64,000 nucleotides of DNA from Enterobacter sp. RHBSTW-00175 (GCF_013927005.1 NZ_CP055930.1:2604001-2668000); one strand, 5' to 3'. Positions 35,479 through 48,764 are shown, counted from the first letter of the stretch. Program-made: numbers and translations. Notes: generated by a model from the letters alone, not told the origin.

Positions 35479-36230
35479 ACGCGCAGGATTGTGACGCCCT
35501 GATCTTCCAGCTTCTGGAGGATCACGGGATCGGCATTTTTCCCGGTGATCACCATGTCTATCTGCTCTGCCCGGCTGAACAGCATTCCGGCGCGCTCACC
35601 TACTTTGCTGCTGTCGACCAGCACAACAAGCTTGCCCACCACGTTAAGCATGTTTTGTTCGGCCATCGCCGTCAGCATATCGGTTTTGTACAGGCCTTCA
35701 GCGGTAAGACCCTTGCCGCTGGTAAACATCCAGTGTCCGGCGTAGAGGCTGTTTTCGCTGTCCTGCGGGCTTAGCGTAATGGACTGGCTCTTGTTGTACT
35801 GACCGCCCATGATCACCACGCTCTCATGCTCCTGGTCGATAAGATAGTTGGCCAGAGGCAGATAATTAGTAATGATCTGTACCGGTTTTCCACACATCTC
35901 CCGCCCCAGCAGAAACGCCGTCGAGCCACAGTTGATCACCACGCTCTCGCCGGGATTCACCAGCTGCGAAGCCGCTCTGGCGATGCGCACTTTTTCATCG
36001 TGGTTCAGCGCCTGATGGATGTTCATCGGCGTCCAGCGCGGGCGCTGCTGACTAATGGCTTCCGCACCGTTGCGGACTTTTTTCAGCTTGCCGTTTTCAT
36101 CGAGCTTGTTGATATCGCGGCGTGCGGTGGCCGGAGAAATGCCCAGGCGTTCAATCACTTGTTCTACGGTGACAAAACCTGTTTGCGCTAATAGTTCCAG
36201 TAAAATTTGATGCCGTTGCGCTTCCGTCAT
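35475..36230 (-). CDS. ulaR: Ascorbate-regulon repressor UlaR
   Basis: DeoR-family repressor of the ulaG and ulaABCDEF transcripts, released by L-ascorbate-6-phosphate. The N-terminal helix-turn-helix (about 3-56) contains [24 protein letters not shown]. The sugar-phosphate-sensing domain with [13 protein letters not shown] and [11 protein letters not shown] follows. It has 251 residues as in E. coli. It lies just downstream of ulaG on the same strand (111-base gap with a hairpin), and its targets are the inverted repeats at 37435-37699. Confidence 0.96.
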   Translation of the reverse strand: MTEAQRHQILLELLAQTGFVTVEQVIERLGISPATARRDINKLDENGKLKKVRNGAEAISQQRPRWTPMNIHQALNHDEKVRIARAASQLVNPGESVVINCGSTAFLLGREMCGKPVQIITNYLPLANYLIDQEHESVVIMGGQYNKSQSITLSPQDSENSLYAGHWMFTSGKGLTAEGLYKTDMLTAMAEQNMLNVVGKLVVLVDSSKVGERAGMLFSRAEQIDMVITGKNADPVILQKLEDQGVTILRV

Positions 36231-36304
36231 GAGCTATTCCGATAAGAATTGATTTTAAAAGATAATATTTGAAATAGCCTGAAATTACTAAGCAAAATAT
36301 AACA

Positions 36305-36328
36305 TCGCCAGACACAGGGGTCTGGCGA
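36305..36328 (-). terminator. Hairpin after ulaG
   Basis: A perfect nine-bp stem (TCGCCAGAC / GTCTGGCGA) with a six-base loop lies between the ulaG stop and ulaR. On the minus strand it is followed by AT-rich sequence (TGTTATATTTTG), so it is a moderate terminator candidate. Confidence 0.6.
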
Positions 36329-36341
36329 TTGGGCGCCACAA

Positions 36342-37406
36342 TTACAGGAACGACTTAAACGGCAGGTCTGGCTCAATGGTGAAGCAATCATCAAAGCCAC
36401 GCGGATAGTGGTATTCAAGATTGTCTTTATCCAGTGGCCAGGTGAACTTGCCACCGACCTGCCAGATGAACGGTTTGAAGCCGTATTTCAGCCGGTCTTT
36501 TTTCATCTCCCACAGTACGCGGATTTCCTGGGGATCGGCCTGGAAGTTTGACCAGATATCGTGGTGGAACGGGATCACCACTTTGGTGTTCAGCGCTTCC
36601 GCCATGCGCAGCATATCGGCGCTGGTCATTTTGTCGGTGATACCGCGCGGGTTTTCACCGTAGGAACCCAGCGCGACATCGATGTGGTGCTCGTTGCCGT
36701 GCTTCGCGTAGTAGTTGGAGTAGTGGGAATCACCGCTGTGATAGAGGGAGCCACCAGGGGTTTTAAACAGGTAGTTCACCGCGCGTTCGTCCATGCCATC
36801 CGGCAGCACACCCGCTGCTTTTTGATCGGCTGGCAGCGTAATTAACGCGGTACGATCAAAGGCATCCAGCGCATGAATTTCAACGTCTTTGATTTTTACC
36901 ACATCGCCTGGTTTCATCACGATGCAGCGCTCTTTCGGCACACCCCAGCCCACCCATAAATCAACGCAGGTTTGCGGGCCAATGAACGGGACATCATCGG
37001 CACAGTTTTGCATCACCGCTGCCGCCACGTTGACGTCGATATGATCGTTGTGATCGTGGGTAGACAGAACCGCATCAATCTGACGAATAGCGAACGGATC
37101 GAGCACAAAAGGTGTGGTACGCAGGTTTGGCTGAAGCTTTTCTACCCCTGCCATACGCTGCATCTGATGGCCTTTTTTCATCAGTGGATTGCCGTGACTC
37201 TGTTTGCCTGTTCCGCACCAGAAATCCACGCAAATATTCGCACCACCCTCTGATTTCAGCCAGATCCCGGTACAGCCAAGCCACCACATCGCAAAGGTAC
37301 CCGGTGCAACCTGCTCTTGCTCAATCTCTTCGTTCAGCCAACTGCCCCACTCCGGGAAGGTGCTCAGAATCCATGATTCGCGGGTGATGGTGTTCACTTT
37401 ACTCAT
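36342..37406 (-). CDS. ulaG: L-ascorbate-6-phosphate lactonase UlaG
   Basis: Metallo-beta-lactamase-fold enzyme opening the lactone ring of ascorbate-6-phosphate to 3-keto-L-gulonate-6-phosphate in the cytoplasm. The metal motif is visible as [10 protein letters not shown], with further histidines in YHSGDSHYS and PFHHDIW. It has 354 residues as in E. coli. AGGGAG precedes the ATG. It is divergent from ulaABCDEF across a 358-base control region and shares the UlaR regulon. Confidence 0.97.
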   Translation of the reverse strand: MSKVNTITRESWILSTFPEWGSWLNEEIEQEQVAPGTFAMWWLGCTGIWLKSEGGANICVDFWCGTGKQSHGNPLMKKGHQMQRMAGVEKLQPNLRTTPFVLDPFAIRQIDAVLSTHDHNDHIDVNVAAAVMQNCADDVPFIGPQTCVDLWVGWGVPKERCIVMKPGDVVKIKDVEIHALDAFDRTALITLPADQKAAGVLPDGMDERAVNYLFKTPGGSLYHSGDSHYSNYYAKHGNEHHIDVALGSYGENPRGITDKMTSADMLRMAEALNTKVVIPFHHDIWSNFQADPQEIRVLWEMKKDRLKYGFKPFIWQVGGKFTWPLDKDNLEYHYPRGFDDCFTIEPDLPFKSFL

Positions 37407-39165
<1,759 letters not shown>

Positions 39166-39177
39166 GGAGTTTCGATT

Positions 39178-39483
39178 ATGACCGTACGTATCCTGGCTGT
39201 GTGTGGCAATGGGCAAGGTAGCTCCATGATCATGAAGATGAAAGTGGACCAATTTTTAACCCAGTCAAACATCGACCACACGGTAAACAGCTGCGCGGTG
39301 GGGGAATACAAAAGTGAACTGAACGGCGCGGACATCATCATCGCCTCTACCCATATTGCCGGGGAGATTACTGTTTCAGGCAATAAACATGTGGTGGGTG
39401 TGCGCAATATGCTGTCTCCCGCAGATTTTGGTCCAAAGCTGCTGGAAGTGATCAACGCGCACTTCCCGCAAGACGTGAAGTAA
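39178..39483 (+). CDS. ulaB: Ascorbate-specific PTS EIIB component UlaB
   Basis: Cytoplasmic phosphocarrier that accepts phosphate from UlaC and transfers it to ascorbate in UlaA. The phosphorylated cysteine is Cys9 in the loop VCGNGQGSS. It has 101 residues as in E. coli. AAGGAG precedes the ATG. Confidence 0.97.
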   Translation: MTVRILAVCGNGQGSSMIMKMKVDQFLTQSNIDHTVNSCAVGEYKSELNGADIIIASTHIAGEITVSGNKHVVGVRNMLSPADFGPKLLEVINAHFPQDVK

Positions 39484-39492
39484 GGACGCCAC

Positions 39493-39960
39493 ATGAAACT
39501 ACGTGATTCGCTGGCAGACAATAACTCCATCCTTTTACAGGCTGAGGCCAGTACCTGGCAGGAAGCGGTAAAGCTGAGTGTGGATCTGCTGGTTAAGGCC
39601 GACGTTGTCGAGCCGCGGTATTACCAGGCCATTCTTGATGGCGTGGCGCAGCACGGCCCGTATTTCGTCATTGCGCCAGGGCTGGCGATGCCGCACGGTC
39701 GCCCAGAAGAGGGCGTCAAAAAAACAGGTTTCGCGCTGGTGACATTAAAAGAGCCGCTGGTGTTCAACCATGAAGATAACGATCCGGTCGATATTCTGAT
39801 CACCATGGCGGCCGTTGATGCCAACACCCATCAGGAAGTCGGCATCATGCAGATCGTCAATCTGTTTGATGATGAAGCCAATTTTGACCGTTTACGCGCC
39901 TGTCGTACCGGGCAGGAAGTGCTGGATTTAATTGATAACGCCACTGCGGCGGCTGTTTAA
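39493..39960 (+). CDS. ulaC: Ascorbate-specific PTS EIIA component UlaC
   Basis: Receives phosphate from HPr and passes it to UlaB. The mannitol/fructose-type EIIA fold is shown by [15 protein letters not shown], with the active His68. It has 155 residues against 154 in E. coli. It lies nine bases after ulaB and 12 before ulaD, in one operon. Confidence 0.97.
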   Translation: MKLRDSLADNNSILLQAEASTWQEAVKLSVDLLVKADVVEPRYYQAILDGVAQHGPYFVIAPGLAMPHGRPEEGVKKTGFALVTLKEPLVFNHEDNDPVDILITMAAVDANTHQEVGIMQIVNLFDDEANFDRLRACRTGQEVLDLIDNATAAAV

Positions 39961-39972
39961 GAGGGATTTGAA

Positions 39973-40623
39973 ATGTCATTACCAATGTTGCAGGTTGCGC
40001 TGGATAACCAGACGTTGTCTCACGCTTATGAAACCACCCGCCTGATTGCGGAAGAGGTGGATATCATCGAAGTCGGCACTATTCTGTGCGTGGGTGAAGG
40101 CGTTCGCGCGGTTCGCGACCTGAAAGCACTCTATCCGCATAAAATCGTACTGGCGGACGCGAAAATCGCCGATGCGGGAAAAATCCTCTCCCGCATGTGT
40201 TTTGAAGCCAACGCAGACTGGGTCACCGTTATCTGCTGTGCGGATATCAACACCGCCAAAGGTGCGCTGGACGTCGCAAAAGAGTTTAACGGCGACGTGC
40301 AGATTGAACTGACCGGCTTCTGGACCTGGGAGCAGGCGCAGGAGTGGCGCGATGCGGGCATTCAGCAGGTGGTGTATCACCGTAGTCGCGATGCGCAGGC
40401 GGCGGGTGTGGCCTGGGGCGAAGCGGATATCAGTGCCATCAAACGCCTGGCGGATATGGGCTTCAAAGTCACCGTGACCGGCGGCCTGGCGCTGGAAGAT
40501 TTGCCGCTGTTTAAAGGTATTCCGATCCATGTCTTTATTGCCGGTCGTAGCATTCGCGATGCGGCCTCTCCGGTGGAAGCCGCACGCCAATTCAAACGCT
40601 CAATTGCTCAGCTGTGGGGCTAA
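39973..40623 (+). CDS. ulaD: 3-keto-L-gulonate-6-phosphate decarboxylase UlaD
   Basis: Mg2+-dependent decarboxylase of the OMP decarboxylase superfamily that converts 3-keto-L-gulonate-6-P to L-xylulose-5-P. Signature residues lie in [13 protein letters not shown] (catalytic Asp/Lys pair) and [15 protein letters not shown], with phosphate binding near [11 protein letters not shown]. It has 216 residues as in E. coli. Confidence 0.97.
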   Translation: MSLPMLQVALDNQTLSHAYETTRLIAEEVDIIEVGTILCVGEGVRAVRDLKALYPHKIVLADAKIADAGKILSRMCFEANADWVTVICCADINTAKGALDVAKEFNGDVQIELTGFWTWEQAQEWRDAGIQQVVYHRSRDAQAAGVAWGEADISAIKRLADMGFKVTVTGGLALEDLPLFKGIPIHVFIAGRSIRDAASPVEAARQFKRSIAQLWG

Positions 40624-40632
40624 GGAGTGGGT

Positions 40633-41499
40633 ATGTTGTCAAAACAGGTCCCGCTTGGCATTTATGAAAAGGCGCTCCCCGCGGGGGAGTGCTGGTCAGA
40701 ACGATTGCAGCTTGCAAAGCAGCTGGGATTCGATTTTGTCGAAATGTCAGTAGATGAAACAGACGTGCGTCTCTCCCGGCTGGACTGGAGCCGCGAGCAG
40801 CGTCTGGCGCTGGTGAATGCAGTGGCTGAAACCGGCGTGCGTGTACCGTCTATGTGCCTGAGCGCTCACCGTCGTTTTCCACTGGGAAGTGAAGACGATG
40901 CGGTGCGTGCTCAAGGCCTGGACATCATGCGTAAAGCTATTCAGTTTGCCCAGGATGTGGGGATCCGCGTCATCCAGCTCGCCGGATACGATGTCTATTA
41001 TCAGCAAGCCAACGATGAAACGCGCCGCCGTTTCCGCGATGGGTTGAAAGAGAGCGTCGAAATGGCCAGCCGTGCCCAGGTGACGCTGGCGATGGAAATC
41101 ATGGACTATCCGCTGATGAACTCCATCAGCAAGGCTCTGGGCTACGCACACTACCTGAATAACCCCTGGTTCCAGCTTTATCCCGATATCGGCAACTTGT
41201 CGGCGTGGGATAACGATGTACAGATGGAGTTGCAGGCGGGGATGGGGCATATCGTGGCGGTACATGTCAAAGATACACGTCCGGGTGTGTTCAAAAATGT
41301 TCCGTTCGGCACCGGGGTGGTGGATTTCGAACGGTGCTTCCAGACCCTCAAGCAGACTGGCTATTGCGGACCCTATCTGATTGAGATGTGGAGTGAAACA
41401 TCGGACGATCCGGCTGGTGAAGTGGCAAAAGCCCGAGACTGGGTGCGCGAGCGTATGGTGCGGGCAGGATTACTGGAGGCCGGGCATGAAGCAGCTTAA
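40633..41499 (+). CDS. ulaE: L-ribulose-5-phosphate 3-epimerase UlaE
   Basis: Converts L-xylulose-5-P to L-ribulose-5-P. It is a TIM-barrel of the xylose-isomerase-like superfamily, with [31 protein letters not shown] and metal ligands in [11 protein letters not shown] and [10 protein letters not shown]. It has 288 residues, four more than the E. coli protein at the C-terminus. The ATG at 40633 has TAAGGAG upstream; a GTG six bases earlier is too close to it. Its end overlaps ulaF by 14 bases. Confidence 0.96.
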   Translation: MLSKQVPLGIYEKALPAGECWSERLQLAKQLGFDFVEMSVDETDVRLSRLDWSREQRLALVNAVAETGVRVPSMCLSAHRRFPLGSEDDAVRAQGLDIMRKAIQFAQDVGIRVIQLAGYDVYYQQANDETRRRFRDGLKESVEMASRAQVTLAMEIMDYPLMNSISKALGYAHYLNNPWFQLYPDIGNLSAWDNDVQMELQAGMGHIVAVHVKDTRPGVFKNVPFGTGVVDFERCFQTLKQTGYCGPYLIEMWSETSDDPAGEVAKARDWVRERMVRAGLLEAGHEAA

Positions 41500-42172
41500 A
41501 CAGCAGGTCTTTGAAGCCAATATGGATCTCCCGCGTTATGGCCTGGTGACGTTCACCTGGGGTAACGTCAGCGCTATCGATCGTGAGCAGGGGCTTGTGG
41601 TGATTAAGCCAAGCGGTGTGGCGTATGACACCATGAAAGCTGACGATATGGTGGTCGTTGATCTCGAAGGAAATGTCGTCGAGGGCAGATGGCGACCGTC
41701 ATCGGATACCGCTACCCATCTGGCGCTTTATCAGCGATATCCGTCGCTGGGTGGTATCGTGCATACCCACTCAACACATGCTACCGCCTGGGCACAAGCA
41801 GGGTTGGCCATTCCGGCGCTGGGCACCACCCATGCAGACTATTTCTTCGGCGATATTCCTTGCACGCGAGCGCTTACTCAGGCGGAAGTGGAAGGGCAGT
41901 ATGAGCTCAACACCGGGCAGGTGATCATTGAAACACTCGGTGAGCGCGAGCCGTTGCATACGCCTGGCATAGTGGTCTATCAGCACGGCCCATTTGCATG
42001 GGGAAAAGATGCCCATGACGCTGTTCATAACGCGGTGGTGATGGAAGAAGTAGCCAGAATGGCCTGGATTGCCCGCGGTATTAACCCACAGCTTCAGGCT
42101 ATTGATAATTATCTGATGAACAAGCACTTCATGCGTAAGCATGGTCCGGATGCCTATTACGGGCAGAAGTAA
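41486..42172 (+). CDS. ulaF: L-ribulose-5-phosphate 4-epimerase UlaF
   Basis: Class II aldolase-like, zinc-dependent epimerase yielding D-xylulose-5-P, which enters the pentose phosphate pathway. It shows [21 protein letters not shown], zinc histidines in [11 protein letters not shown] and the distal [11 protein letters not shown]. It has 228 residues as in E. coli. TGGAGG precedes the ATG. An AraD/SgbE identity is excluded by the ula context. Confidence 0.96.
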   Translation: MKQLKQQVFEANMDLPRYGLVTFTWGNVSAIDREQGLVVIKPSGVAYDTMKADDMVVVDLEGNVVEGRWRPSSDTATHLALYQRYPSLGGIVHTHSTHATAWAQAGLAIPALGTTHADYFFGDIPCTRALTQAEVEGQYELNTGQVIIETLGEREPLHTPGIVVYQHGPFAWGKDAHDAVHNAVVMEEVARMAWIARGINPQLQAIDNYLMNKHFMRKHGPDAYYGQK

Positions 42173-42178
42173 ACACGT

Positions 42179-42222
42179 GCTCTGGAATACCAAAATCGTT
42201 GTAACCGGTGGTATTTCAGAGC
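42179..42222. repeat. Long imperfect inverted repeat after ulaF
   Basis: GCTCTGGAATACCA and TGGTATTTCAGAGC pair at 13 of 14 positions, around a central region of about 16 bases, directly after the ulaF stop. It may terminate or stabilise the ula mRNA. No T-run follows. Confidence 0.6.
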
Positions 42223-42230
42223 CATCTGCA

Positions 42231-42254
42231 AAAAAAAGCCCCCGGGCAGGGGGC
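42231..42254 (-). terminator. Intrinsic terminator of yjfY
   Basis: On the minus strand, GCCCCC-TGCCC-GGGGGC forms a compact stem followed by seven T residues, 58 bases beyond the yjfY stop. Confidence 0.88.
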
Positions 42255-42311
42255 AAGTCAAACTATGGCTATGTTGTCTTTGTTGGCTTTCCTGGTGCTA
42301 GCGTTAAAGCG

Positions 42312-42587
42312 TTATCGGTAAATATCTGCACTTGCGTGCATGTTGCCGTTGCTGCCGGGCTCACGCATCAGAATGACGTGATAGTATTTTGCGCCCTGGG
42401 CATCGGTTTCTTCATTAATTGCCTGATCTGCTTCACTTTCAGTGGCGAAATTATGATTGATGTAGATTACGCCTAAGCTTTGCACATCATCCATGTTTCT
42501 GGCCTGCCGGCCGTCTATCTTGATGGCTGCCATCGCGTTTGCACTAAGCAAAAGCGCAGCCAGTACGGCGATTGCGATTTTTTTCAT
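42312..42587 (-). CDS. yjfY: DUF1471-family periplasmic protein YjfY
   Basis: A 91-residue secreted protein, third DUF1471 member in the window. It has a signal peptide (MKKIAIAVLAALLLSANAMA), then a domain with the conserved VQSLGVIYINHNFATESEADQ and ending HASADIYR. The length equals the E. coli homologue. Function unknown; the family is linked to envelope stress and biofilm behaviour. The ATG at 42587 starts the signal peptide; the longer frame to 42758 lacks homology. Confidence 0.88.
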   Translation of the reverse strand: MKKIAIAVLAALLLSANAMAAIKIDGRQARNMDDVQSLGVIYINHNFATESEADQAINEETDAQGAKYYHVILMREPGSNGNMHASADIYR

Positions 42588-42802
42588 GATATGCGCTCCA
42601 CGACTGCGTGCTGTGTGACGGTTTAAACATCTCCTTCTGCCTTTGGATGAACTCTGATTAAAGTGTAATCGCTTCTCTGGAGGGGATTGGTGACCATTTC
42701 TGATGCTGTTGTTCAAAAAAACAACGCTTCCAGATGTGATTAATTTTAAATCATCCACTTAGTCTGGCTTTGCGCTTTGTGCGAATTTTTTGCGCAATCA
42801 GC

Positions 42803-42831
42803 TTGAGTTTTCGGGAGCTCGCAAGTATTAT
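42803..42831 (+). promoter_or_regulatory. rpsF operon promoter
   Basis: TTGAGT and TATTAT are separated by 17 bases and followed by a GC-rich GACGCG discriminator, typical of ribosomal protein operons. It lies about 100 bases upstream of rpsF. Confidence 0.7.
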
Positions 42832-42846
42832 GACGCGTCAATTTTT

Positions 42847-43326
<480 letters not shown>

Positions 43327-43332
43327 TTTCTG

Positions 43333-43879
<547 letters not shown>

Positions 43880-43908
43880 TCGGGCACGGTCCATTAATAC
43901 GACTTTAA

Positions 43909-44370
<462 letters not shown>

Positions 44371-44394
44371 TTTTTTACTCTGCTCACGTTGAAG

Positions 44395-44417
44395 CGCCGG
44401 CCTTGTGCCGGCGTTTT
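44395..44417 (+). terminator. Intrinsic terminator of the rpsF-rplI operon
   Basis: CGCCGGC-CTTGT-GCCGGCG followed by TTTT. Confidence 0.9.
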
Positions 44418-44521
44418 GCGTTTTAGGCTTCCAGAAATCTTCTTTTCTTCTTGTATGGTAGTTATTCCTGTCGCATTCTCAGATAATAAAATGAAACGCA
44501 ATTTTATCTTTGGGATTTGCT

Positions 44522-45451
44522 ATGGACACCCCCTTATCCGTACCGATTTTCGCCCGTAAAAATGTCGCTTATGCCTGCGCCACCCTGTGCTGTTTGCTCT
44601 GGGGAAGCTCTTACCCGGCAATAAAAAGTGGTTATGAACTCTTTAGTATCGCGACTGATGATGTTCCGTCAAAAGTCGTCTTTGCCGGATACCGTTTTCT
44701 TTTCGCGGGGCTGATCCTGTTGCTGTTCGCACTGGCTCAGCGCAAGCCTATCGCCCGGCTGACAACAAAACAGTTCGGCCAGCTCACCCTCCTTGGGCTG
44801 ACCCAGACATCGATTCAGTACACCTTCTTCTATATAGGGCTGGCCTACACGACTGGCGTCAACGGCTCGATCATGAATGCCACTGGCACTTTCTTTAGCG
44901 TGTTGCTGGCGCATTTCATCTATCACAACGACAAGCTCAGCTATAACAAGACATTGGGCTGTATTTTGGGGTTTGCCGGGGTCATGCTCGTGAACTTCCA
45001 CAGTGGGTTAAGTGAATTCCGCTTTGTCTGGAATGGCGACGGCTTCGTGGTGCTGGCGGCCTTTATTCTCTCTGCCGCTACGCTATACGGGAAACGCATC
45101 TCCCAGACGGTCGATCCTACAGTAATGACGGGCTGGCAGCTTGCTATCGGTGGCGCGGTACTGGTGGCTGGCGGCTACGCAACGGGCGGTACGCTGGAAG
45201 TGCATAGCCTGAAGGCGTTGGCGGTGCTCGGCTATCTGACGTTGCTTTCCTCGGTGGCCTTCGCGCTGTGGAGCGTGTTATTGAAGGTGAACCGCGTCAG
45301 TATGATCGCACCGTTCAACTTTGTTGTGCCGGTGGCTGGGACGGTGCTTTCCGCGATTTTCCTTGGTGAGAATATCCTGGATATCAAATACGCGGTGGCG
45401 CTGGTGCTGGTTTGCTCAGGGATTTGGTGGGTGAATAAGCGCAGTGCCTGA
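44522..45451 (+). CDS. DMT-superfamily (EamA) transporter
   Basis: A 309-residue protein with about ten hydrophobic helices in two EamA repeats. The N-terminal repeat has TLCCLLWGSSYPAIKSGYE and a helix-4 region TGVNGSIMNATGTFFSVLLA. The C-terminal repeat has PFNFVVPVAGTVLSAIFLGE. Family members export amino acids, metabolites or drugs; the substrate is unknown. E. coli has ytfA/yjfZ remnants at this site, so this is lineage-specific. The ATG at 44522 is chosen over a TTG 12 bases earlier; both lack a strong ribosome site. Confidence 0.85.
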   Translation: MDTPLSVPIFARKNVAYACATLCCLLWGSSYPAIKSGYELFSIATDDVPSKVVFAGYRFLFAGLILLLFALAQRKPIARLTTKQFGQLTLLGLTQTSIQYTFFYIGLAYTTGVNGSIMNATGTFFSVLLAHFIYHNDKLSYNKTLGCILGFAGVMLVNFHSGLSEFRFVWNGDGFVVLAAFILSAATLYGKRISQTVDPTVMTGWQLAIGGAVLVAGGYATGGTLEVHSLKALAVLGYLTLLSSVAFALWSVLLKVNRVSMIAPFNFVVPVAGTVLSAIFLGENILDIKYAVALVLVCSGIWWVNKRSA

Positions 45452-45460
45452 GACGAACAT

Positions 45461-45490
45461 GGCCGGGTGCGGTTTCGCCTTACCCGGCCT
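45461..45490. repeat. REP element between the DMT gene and ytfB
   Basis: GGCCGGGTGCGGTTTCGCCT followed by TACCCGGCCT forms the typical REP stem-loop between convergent genes. Confidence 0.85.
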
Positions 45491-45495
45491 GTGAA

Positions 45496-46146
45496 TTAAC
45501 GTGCTCTGATAAAACTGCCATCGGGCTGGCGCGTAAACAGCACCTGCTGACCATTCCCGGTATCAATCGTTAACCCGGTCACGACCCCGCTGGCATTCTG
45601 GCGGATCTGCACCATCTGGCCATTCTGCAAATTGCTGAGCGGTTTACCCGCCCCTTCAACCTGTGCCATGGCATAGACATCTGTTGGCGGCAGGTTATGG
45701 TCACGGAACAGCTGTGCAAGCGTTTTACCCGGCTCTACACGATACGAACGCCATTGTTGCTCAATACCTGTCGGCTGCTGAGTCTGGGCTTGGGGTTGCT
45801 CAGGAGCAGATGCCTGATCCTGCGGTTGTTCGTCCTGTACTGGCTCTGGCTCAACGGGAGCAACCTGGCCCGGATCGTTAGAGGGGGTGACCAGCTGAGT
45901 CTGCATTGGCTGAGGATCGGGCTGCGGCCGCGCCTGAGACTGGATATCCAGCTGAGCATTGCGGGCGGCTGGCGCGGTATCGCTGTTATCGCCACCAGAA
46001 GGTAGCAGGAAGCCCAGAATGACCAGCAGCGCCCCAATGATGATGCCTTTGCGATGCAAAGACGGCAGCGGGTCCATGATGCGAAAATTATCTGGTGCTT
46101 GCCAGATTTTCGCCAGGGTAGGTTTCAGTTCAAATCGCCCGGGCAT
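45496..46146 (-). CDS. ytfB: OapA-family cell-envelope protein YtfB
   Basis: A 216-residue bitopic membrane protein implicated in cell division and glycan binding in E. coli. A cytoplasmic N-terminus (about 1-33) precedes one membrane helix (GIIIGALLVILGFLLPSGG). A Pro/Gln-rich disordered linker (about 60-125) and a C-terminal OapA/LysM-like domain (WRSYRVEPGKTLAQLFRDHNLPPTDV) follow. E. coli has 212 residues; the difference is in the linker. Convergent with the DMT gene and divergent from fklB. Confidence 0.92.
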   Translation of the reverse strand: MPGRFELKPTLAKIWQAPDNFRIMDPLPSLHRKGIIIGALLVILGFLLPSGGDNSDTAPAARNAQLDIQSQARPQPDPQPMQTQLVTPSNDPGQVAPVEPEPVQDEQPQDQASAPEQPQAQTQQPTGIEQQWRSYRVEPGKTLAQLFRDHNLPPTDVYAMAQVEGAGKPLSNLQNGQMVQIRQNASGVVTGLTIDTGNGQQVLFTRQPDGSFIRAR

Positions 46147-46379
46147 GGCTTTCCTCCTGCTCCGCGTCTTTTTTATCCTGTCCTGAGAAGTGTAGTTTGC
46201 TAACTGCCTGACGGGCGTAACAAAGTCGGCTTCCGTGACACATATTTAGGAAATATCCTGACGGGCTCTATTGTTTCTGTTTCCCCGCAATTTGTCATCT
46301 TAACTTAAGACAAAGTTTTACCCGATGGGGTGTGACTGTTATGCTGCCCGCTACTTTAAATGTGATGGAAGGAAAACCC

Positions 46380-47000
46380 ATGACCACCCCGACTTTTGAC
46401 ACTATCGAAGCGCAGGCAAGCTACGGTATCGGCTTGCAGGTAGGACAGCAACTGAGCGAATCCGGCCTGGAAGGACTGTTACCGGAAGCGCTGGTGGCGG
46501 GTATCGCTGACGCGCTGGAAGGCAAACATCCTGCTGTTCCTGTAGATGTTGTGCACCGTGCGCTGCGCGAAATCCACGAACGTGCTGACGCCGTACGTCG
46601 CTCGCGTTTCGAAGAGATGGCAGCAGAAGGTGTTAAATTCCTGGAAGAGAACCGCGAGCGTGAAGGCGTTAACAGCACCGAATCTGGCCTCCAGTTCCGT
46701 GTGATCAACCAGGGCGATGGCGTAATCCCGGCTCGCACTGACCACGTCCGTGTACATTACACCGGTAAGCTTATCGACGGTACTGTGTTTGACAGCTCTG
46801 TTGCGCGCGGTGAACCGGCTGAGTTCCCGGTAAATGGCGTAATCGCTGGCTGGATTGAAGCTCTGACCCTGATGCCAGTCGGTTCCAAATGGGAACTGAC
46901 TATCCCGCAAAACCTGGCCTACGGCGAGCGCGGCGCTGGCGCGTCTATCCCACCATTCAGCACCCTGGTGTTTGAAGTCGAGCTGCTGGAAATCCTGTAA
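46380..47000 (+). CDS. fklB: FKBP-type peptidyl-prolyl isomerase FklB (FKBP22)
   Basis: Cytoplasmic dimeric prolyl isomerase. It has an N-terminal dimerisation helix domain ([20 protein letters not shown], about 1-90) and a C-terminal FKBP fold with [28 protein letters not shown] and [20 protein letters not shown]. It has 206 residues as in E. coli. GGAAGGAAAA precedes the ATG at 46380; an ATG at 46332 would add 16 unconserved residues. Confidence 0.96.
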   Translation: MTTPTFDTIEAQASYGIGLQVGQQLSESGLEGLLPEALVAGIADALEGKHPAVPVDVVHRALREIHERADAVRRSRFEEMAAEGVKFLEENREREGVNSTESGLQFRVINQGDGVIPARTDHVRVHYTGKLIDGTVFDSSVARGEPAEFPVNGVIAGWIEALTLMPVGSKWELTIPQNLAYGERGAGASIPPFSTLVFEVELLEIL

Positions 47001-47313
47001 TCGGCTTTGCTTATTTCCTCTCTCCGCCCGGGGAGAGGAAAATAGTGATAAAACCTATAGTTACGACGGAATCAACATTTTATCTTGCAAATGAAACTGT
47101 TGCGTGTATTTTTGTGAGCTGTTTCGCGCTGTATGAGTGATATGACACTCACTTTCAACATATTATTAACATAATATCCAATTCATAGTATTCATCCCGC
47201 CGATTCTTACCTAATATCGATTAGCCCTTACATAGGGAACGTCATTTTTTTGACGCATTTAAAGGCCAGAAGAGCCTTAACAACACAGACAGGCATAAAC
47301 AGGAAAATATCAC
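47001..47313 (+). other. fklB-cycA intergenic region
   Basis: The 313 bases hold no gene. A short palindrome (47017-47039, CCTCTCTCC / GGGGAGAGG) after fklB looks like a degenerate copy of the dispersed hairpin. A dyad TGAGTG-N6-CACTCA lies at 47134-47151, possibly a regulator site of unknown identity. Just upstream of cycA, the CA-rich stretch AACAACACAGACA (47279-47291) is the kind of sequence bound by the GU-rich seed of the sRNA GcvB, which represses cycA in E. coli; this is inference. Confidence 0.5.
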
Positions 47314-48723
47314 ATGGTAGATCAGGTCAAAGTCGTCGCTGAAGAAGAAGCGCCGTCTGAACAGTCGCTACGGCGCAATCTCACAAACCGTCATATTCAG
47401 CTTATTGCCATCGGGGGTGCCATCGGTACCGGGCTGTTTATGGGGTCGGGCAAAACCATCAGTCTTGCCGGGCCGTCGATCATCTTCGTTTATATGATCA
47501 TCGGTTTTATGCTCTTTTTCGTGATGCGCGCAATGGGTGAATTGCTGCTCTCGAATCTCGAATACAAATCCTTTAGCGACTTCGCATCCGACCTGTTAGG
47601 GCCGTGGGCAGGTTATTTTACAGGCTGGACGTACTGGTTCTGCTGGGTTGTCACAGGGATGGCCGACGTAGTTGCCATTACCGCATACGCCCAGTTCTGG
47701 TTCCCCGGCCTTTCTGACTGGGTGGCATCGCTGGCGGTTATTGTCCTGCTGCTGAGCCTCAACCTGGCTACCGTGAAAATGTTCGGTGAAATGGAGTTCT
47801 GGTTTGCGATGATCAAAATCGTCGCCATCGTGGGACTGATTATTGTCGGGCTGGTCATGGTTCTCACGCACTTCCAGTCGCCAACGGGTGTTCAGGCTTC
47901 CTTTACCCACCTGTGGAATGACGGTGGCTGGTTCCCGAAAGGGCTGAGCGGGTTCTTTGCCGGCTTCCAGATTGCGGTGTTTGCGTTTGTGGGTATTGAG
48001 CTGGTGGGCACCACCGCCGCAGAAACCAAAGATCCGGAGAAATCCCTGCCACGCGCCATCAACTCCATTCCGGTGCGTATCATTATGTTCTACGTGTTTG
48101 CACTGGTCATCATCATGTCGGTCACGCCGTGGAGCTCTGTTGTGCCAACCAAGAGCCCATTTGTGGAGCTGTTTGTGCTGGTGGGGCTGCCGGCTGCGGC
48201 AAGCCTGATTAACTTCGTGGTGCTGACTTCTGCGGCTTCTTCGGCAAACAGCGGCGTGTTCTCTACCAGCCGTATGCTGTTTGGCCTGGCGCAGGAAGGC
48301 GTTGCGCCGAGCGCGTTCGCGAAATTGTCTAAGCGTGCGGTACCGGCGAAAGGGCTGACCTTCTCCTGTATGTGTCTGCTGGGTGGTGTGGTTATGCTCT
48401 ACATTAACCCAAGCGTGATTGGCGCGTTCACCATGATCACCACGGTGTCTGCGATCCTGTTCATGTTTGTCTGGACCATCATCCTGTGTTCATACCTGGT
48501 GTACCGCAAACAGCGTCCGCACCTGCATGAAAAATCGATCTACAAGATGCCGCTGGGCAAGGTGATGTGCTGGGTGTGCATGGCGTTCTTCGCGTTCGTT
48601 ATCGTGCTGCTGACGCTGGAAGATGATACCCGTCAGGCACTGATTGTTACGCCGCTGTGGTTCATCGCACTGGGGCTGGGCTGGCTGTTTATCGGTAAGA
48701 AACGAATGGCTGGTGTAAGGTAA
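47314..48723 (+). CDS. cycA: D-serine/D-alanine/glycine:H+ symporter CycA
   Basis: Amino acid permease (APC superfamily) importing D-alanine, D-serine, glycine and D-cycloserine. It has 12 predicted helices, the AAT-family start NRHIQLIAIGGAIGTGLFMGSG and the FVGIELVGTTAAETKDPEKSLPRAI segment. It has 469 residues against 470 in E. coli. AGGAAAATATCAC precedes the ATG. A strong terminator follows. Confidence 0.97.
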   Translation: MVDQVKVVAEEEAPSEQSLRRNLTNRHIQLIAIGGAIGTGLFMGSGKTISLAGPSIIFVYMIIGFMLFFVMRAMGELLLSNLEYKSFSDFASDLLGPWAGYFTGWTYWFCWVVTGMADVVAITAYAQFWFPGLSDWVASLAVIVLLLSLNLATVKMFGEMEFWFAMIKIVAIVGLIIVGLVMVLTHFQSPTGVQASFTHLWNDGGWFPKGLSGFFAGFQIAVFAFVGIELVGTTAAETKDPEKSLPRAINSIPVRIIMFYVFALVIIMSVTPWSSVVPTKSPFVELFVLVGLPAAASLINFVVLTSAASSANSGVFSTSRMLFGLAQEGVAPSAFAKLSKRAVPAKGLTFSCMCLLGGVVMLYINPSVIGAFTMITTVSAILFMFVWTIILCSYLVYRKQRPHLHEKSIYKMPLGKVMCWVCMAFFAFVIVLLTLEDDTRQALIVTPLWFIALGLGWLFIGKKRMAGVR

Positions 48724-48727
48724 AAGC

Positions 48728-48755
48728 AAAACGGCAACTTCGGTTGCCGTTTTTG
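48728..48755 (+). terminator. Intrinsic terminator of cycA
   Basis: AACGGCAAC-TTCG-GTTGCCGTT stem with a UUCG-type tetraloop, A-run before and T-run after. Confidence 0.92.
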
Positions 48756-48764
48756 GTTTTTGCA

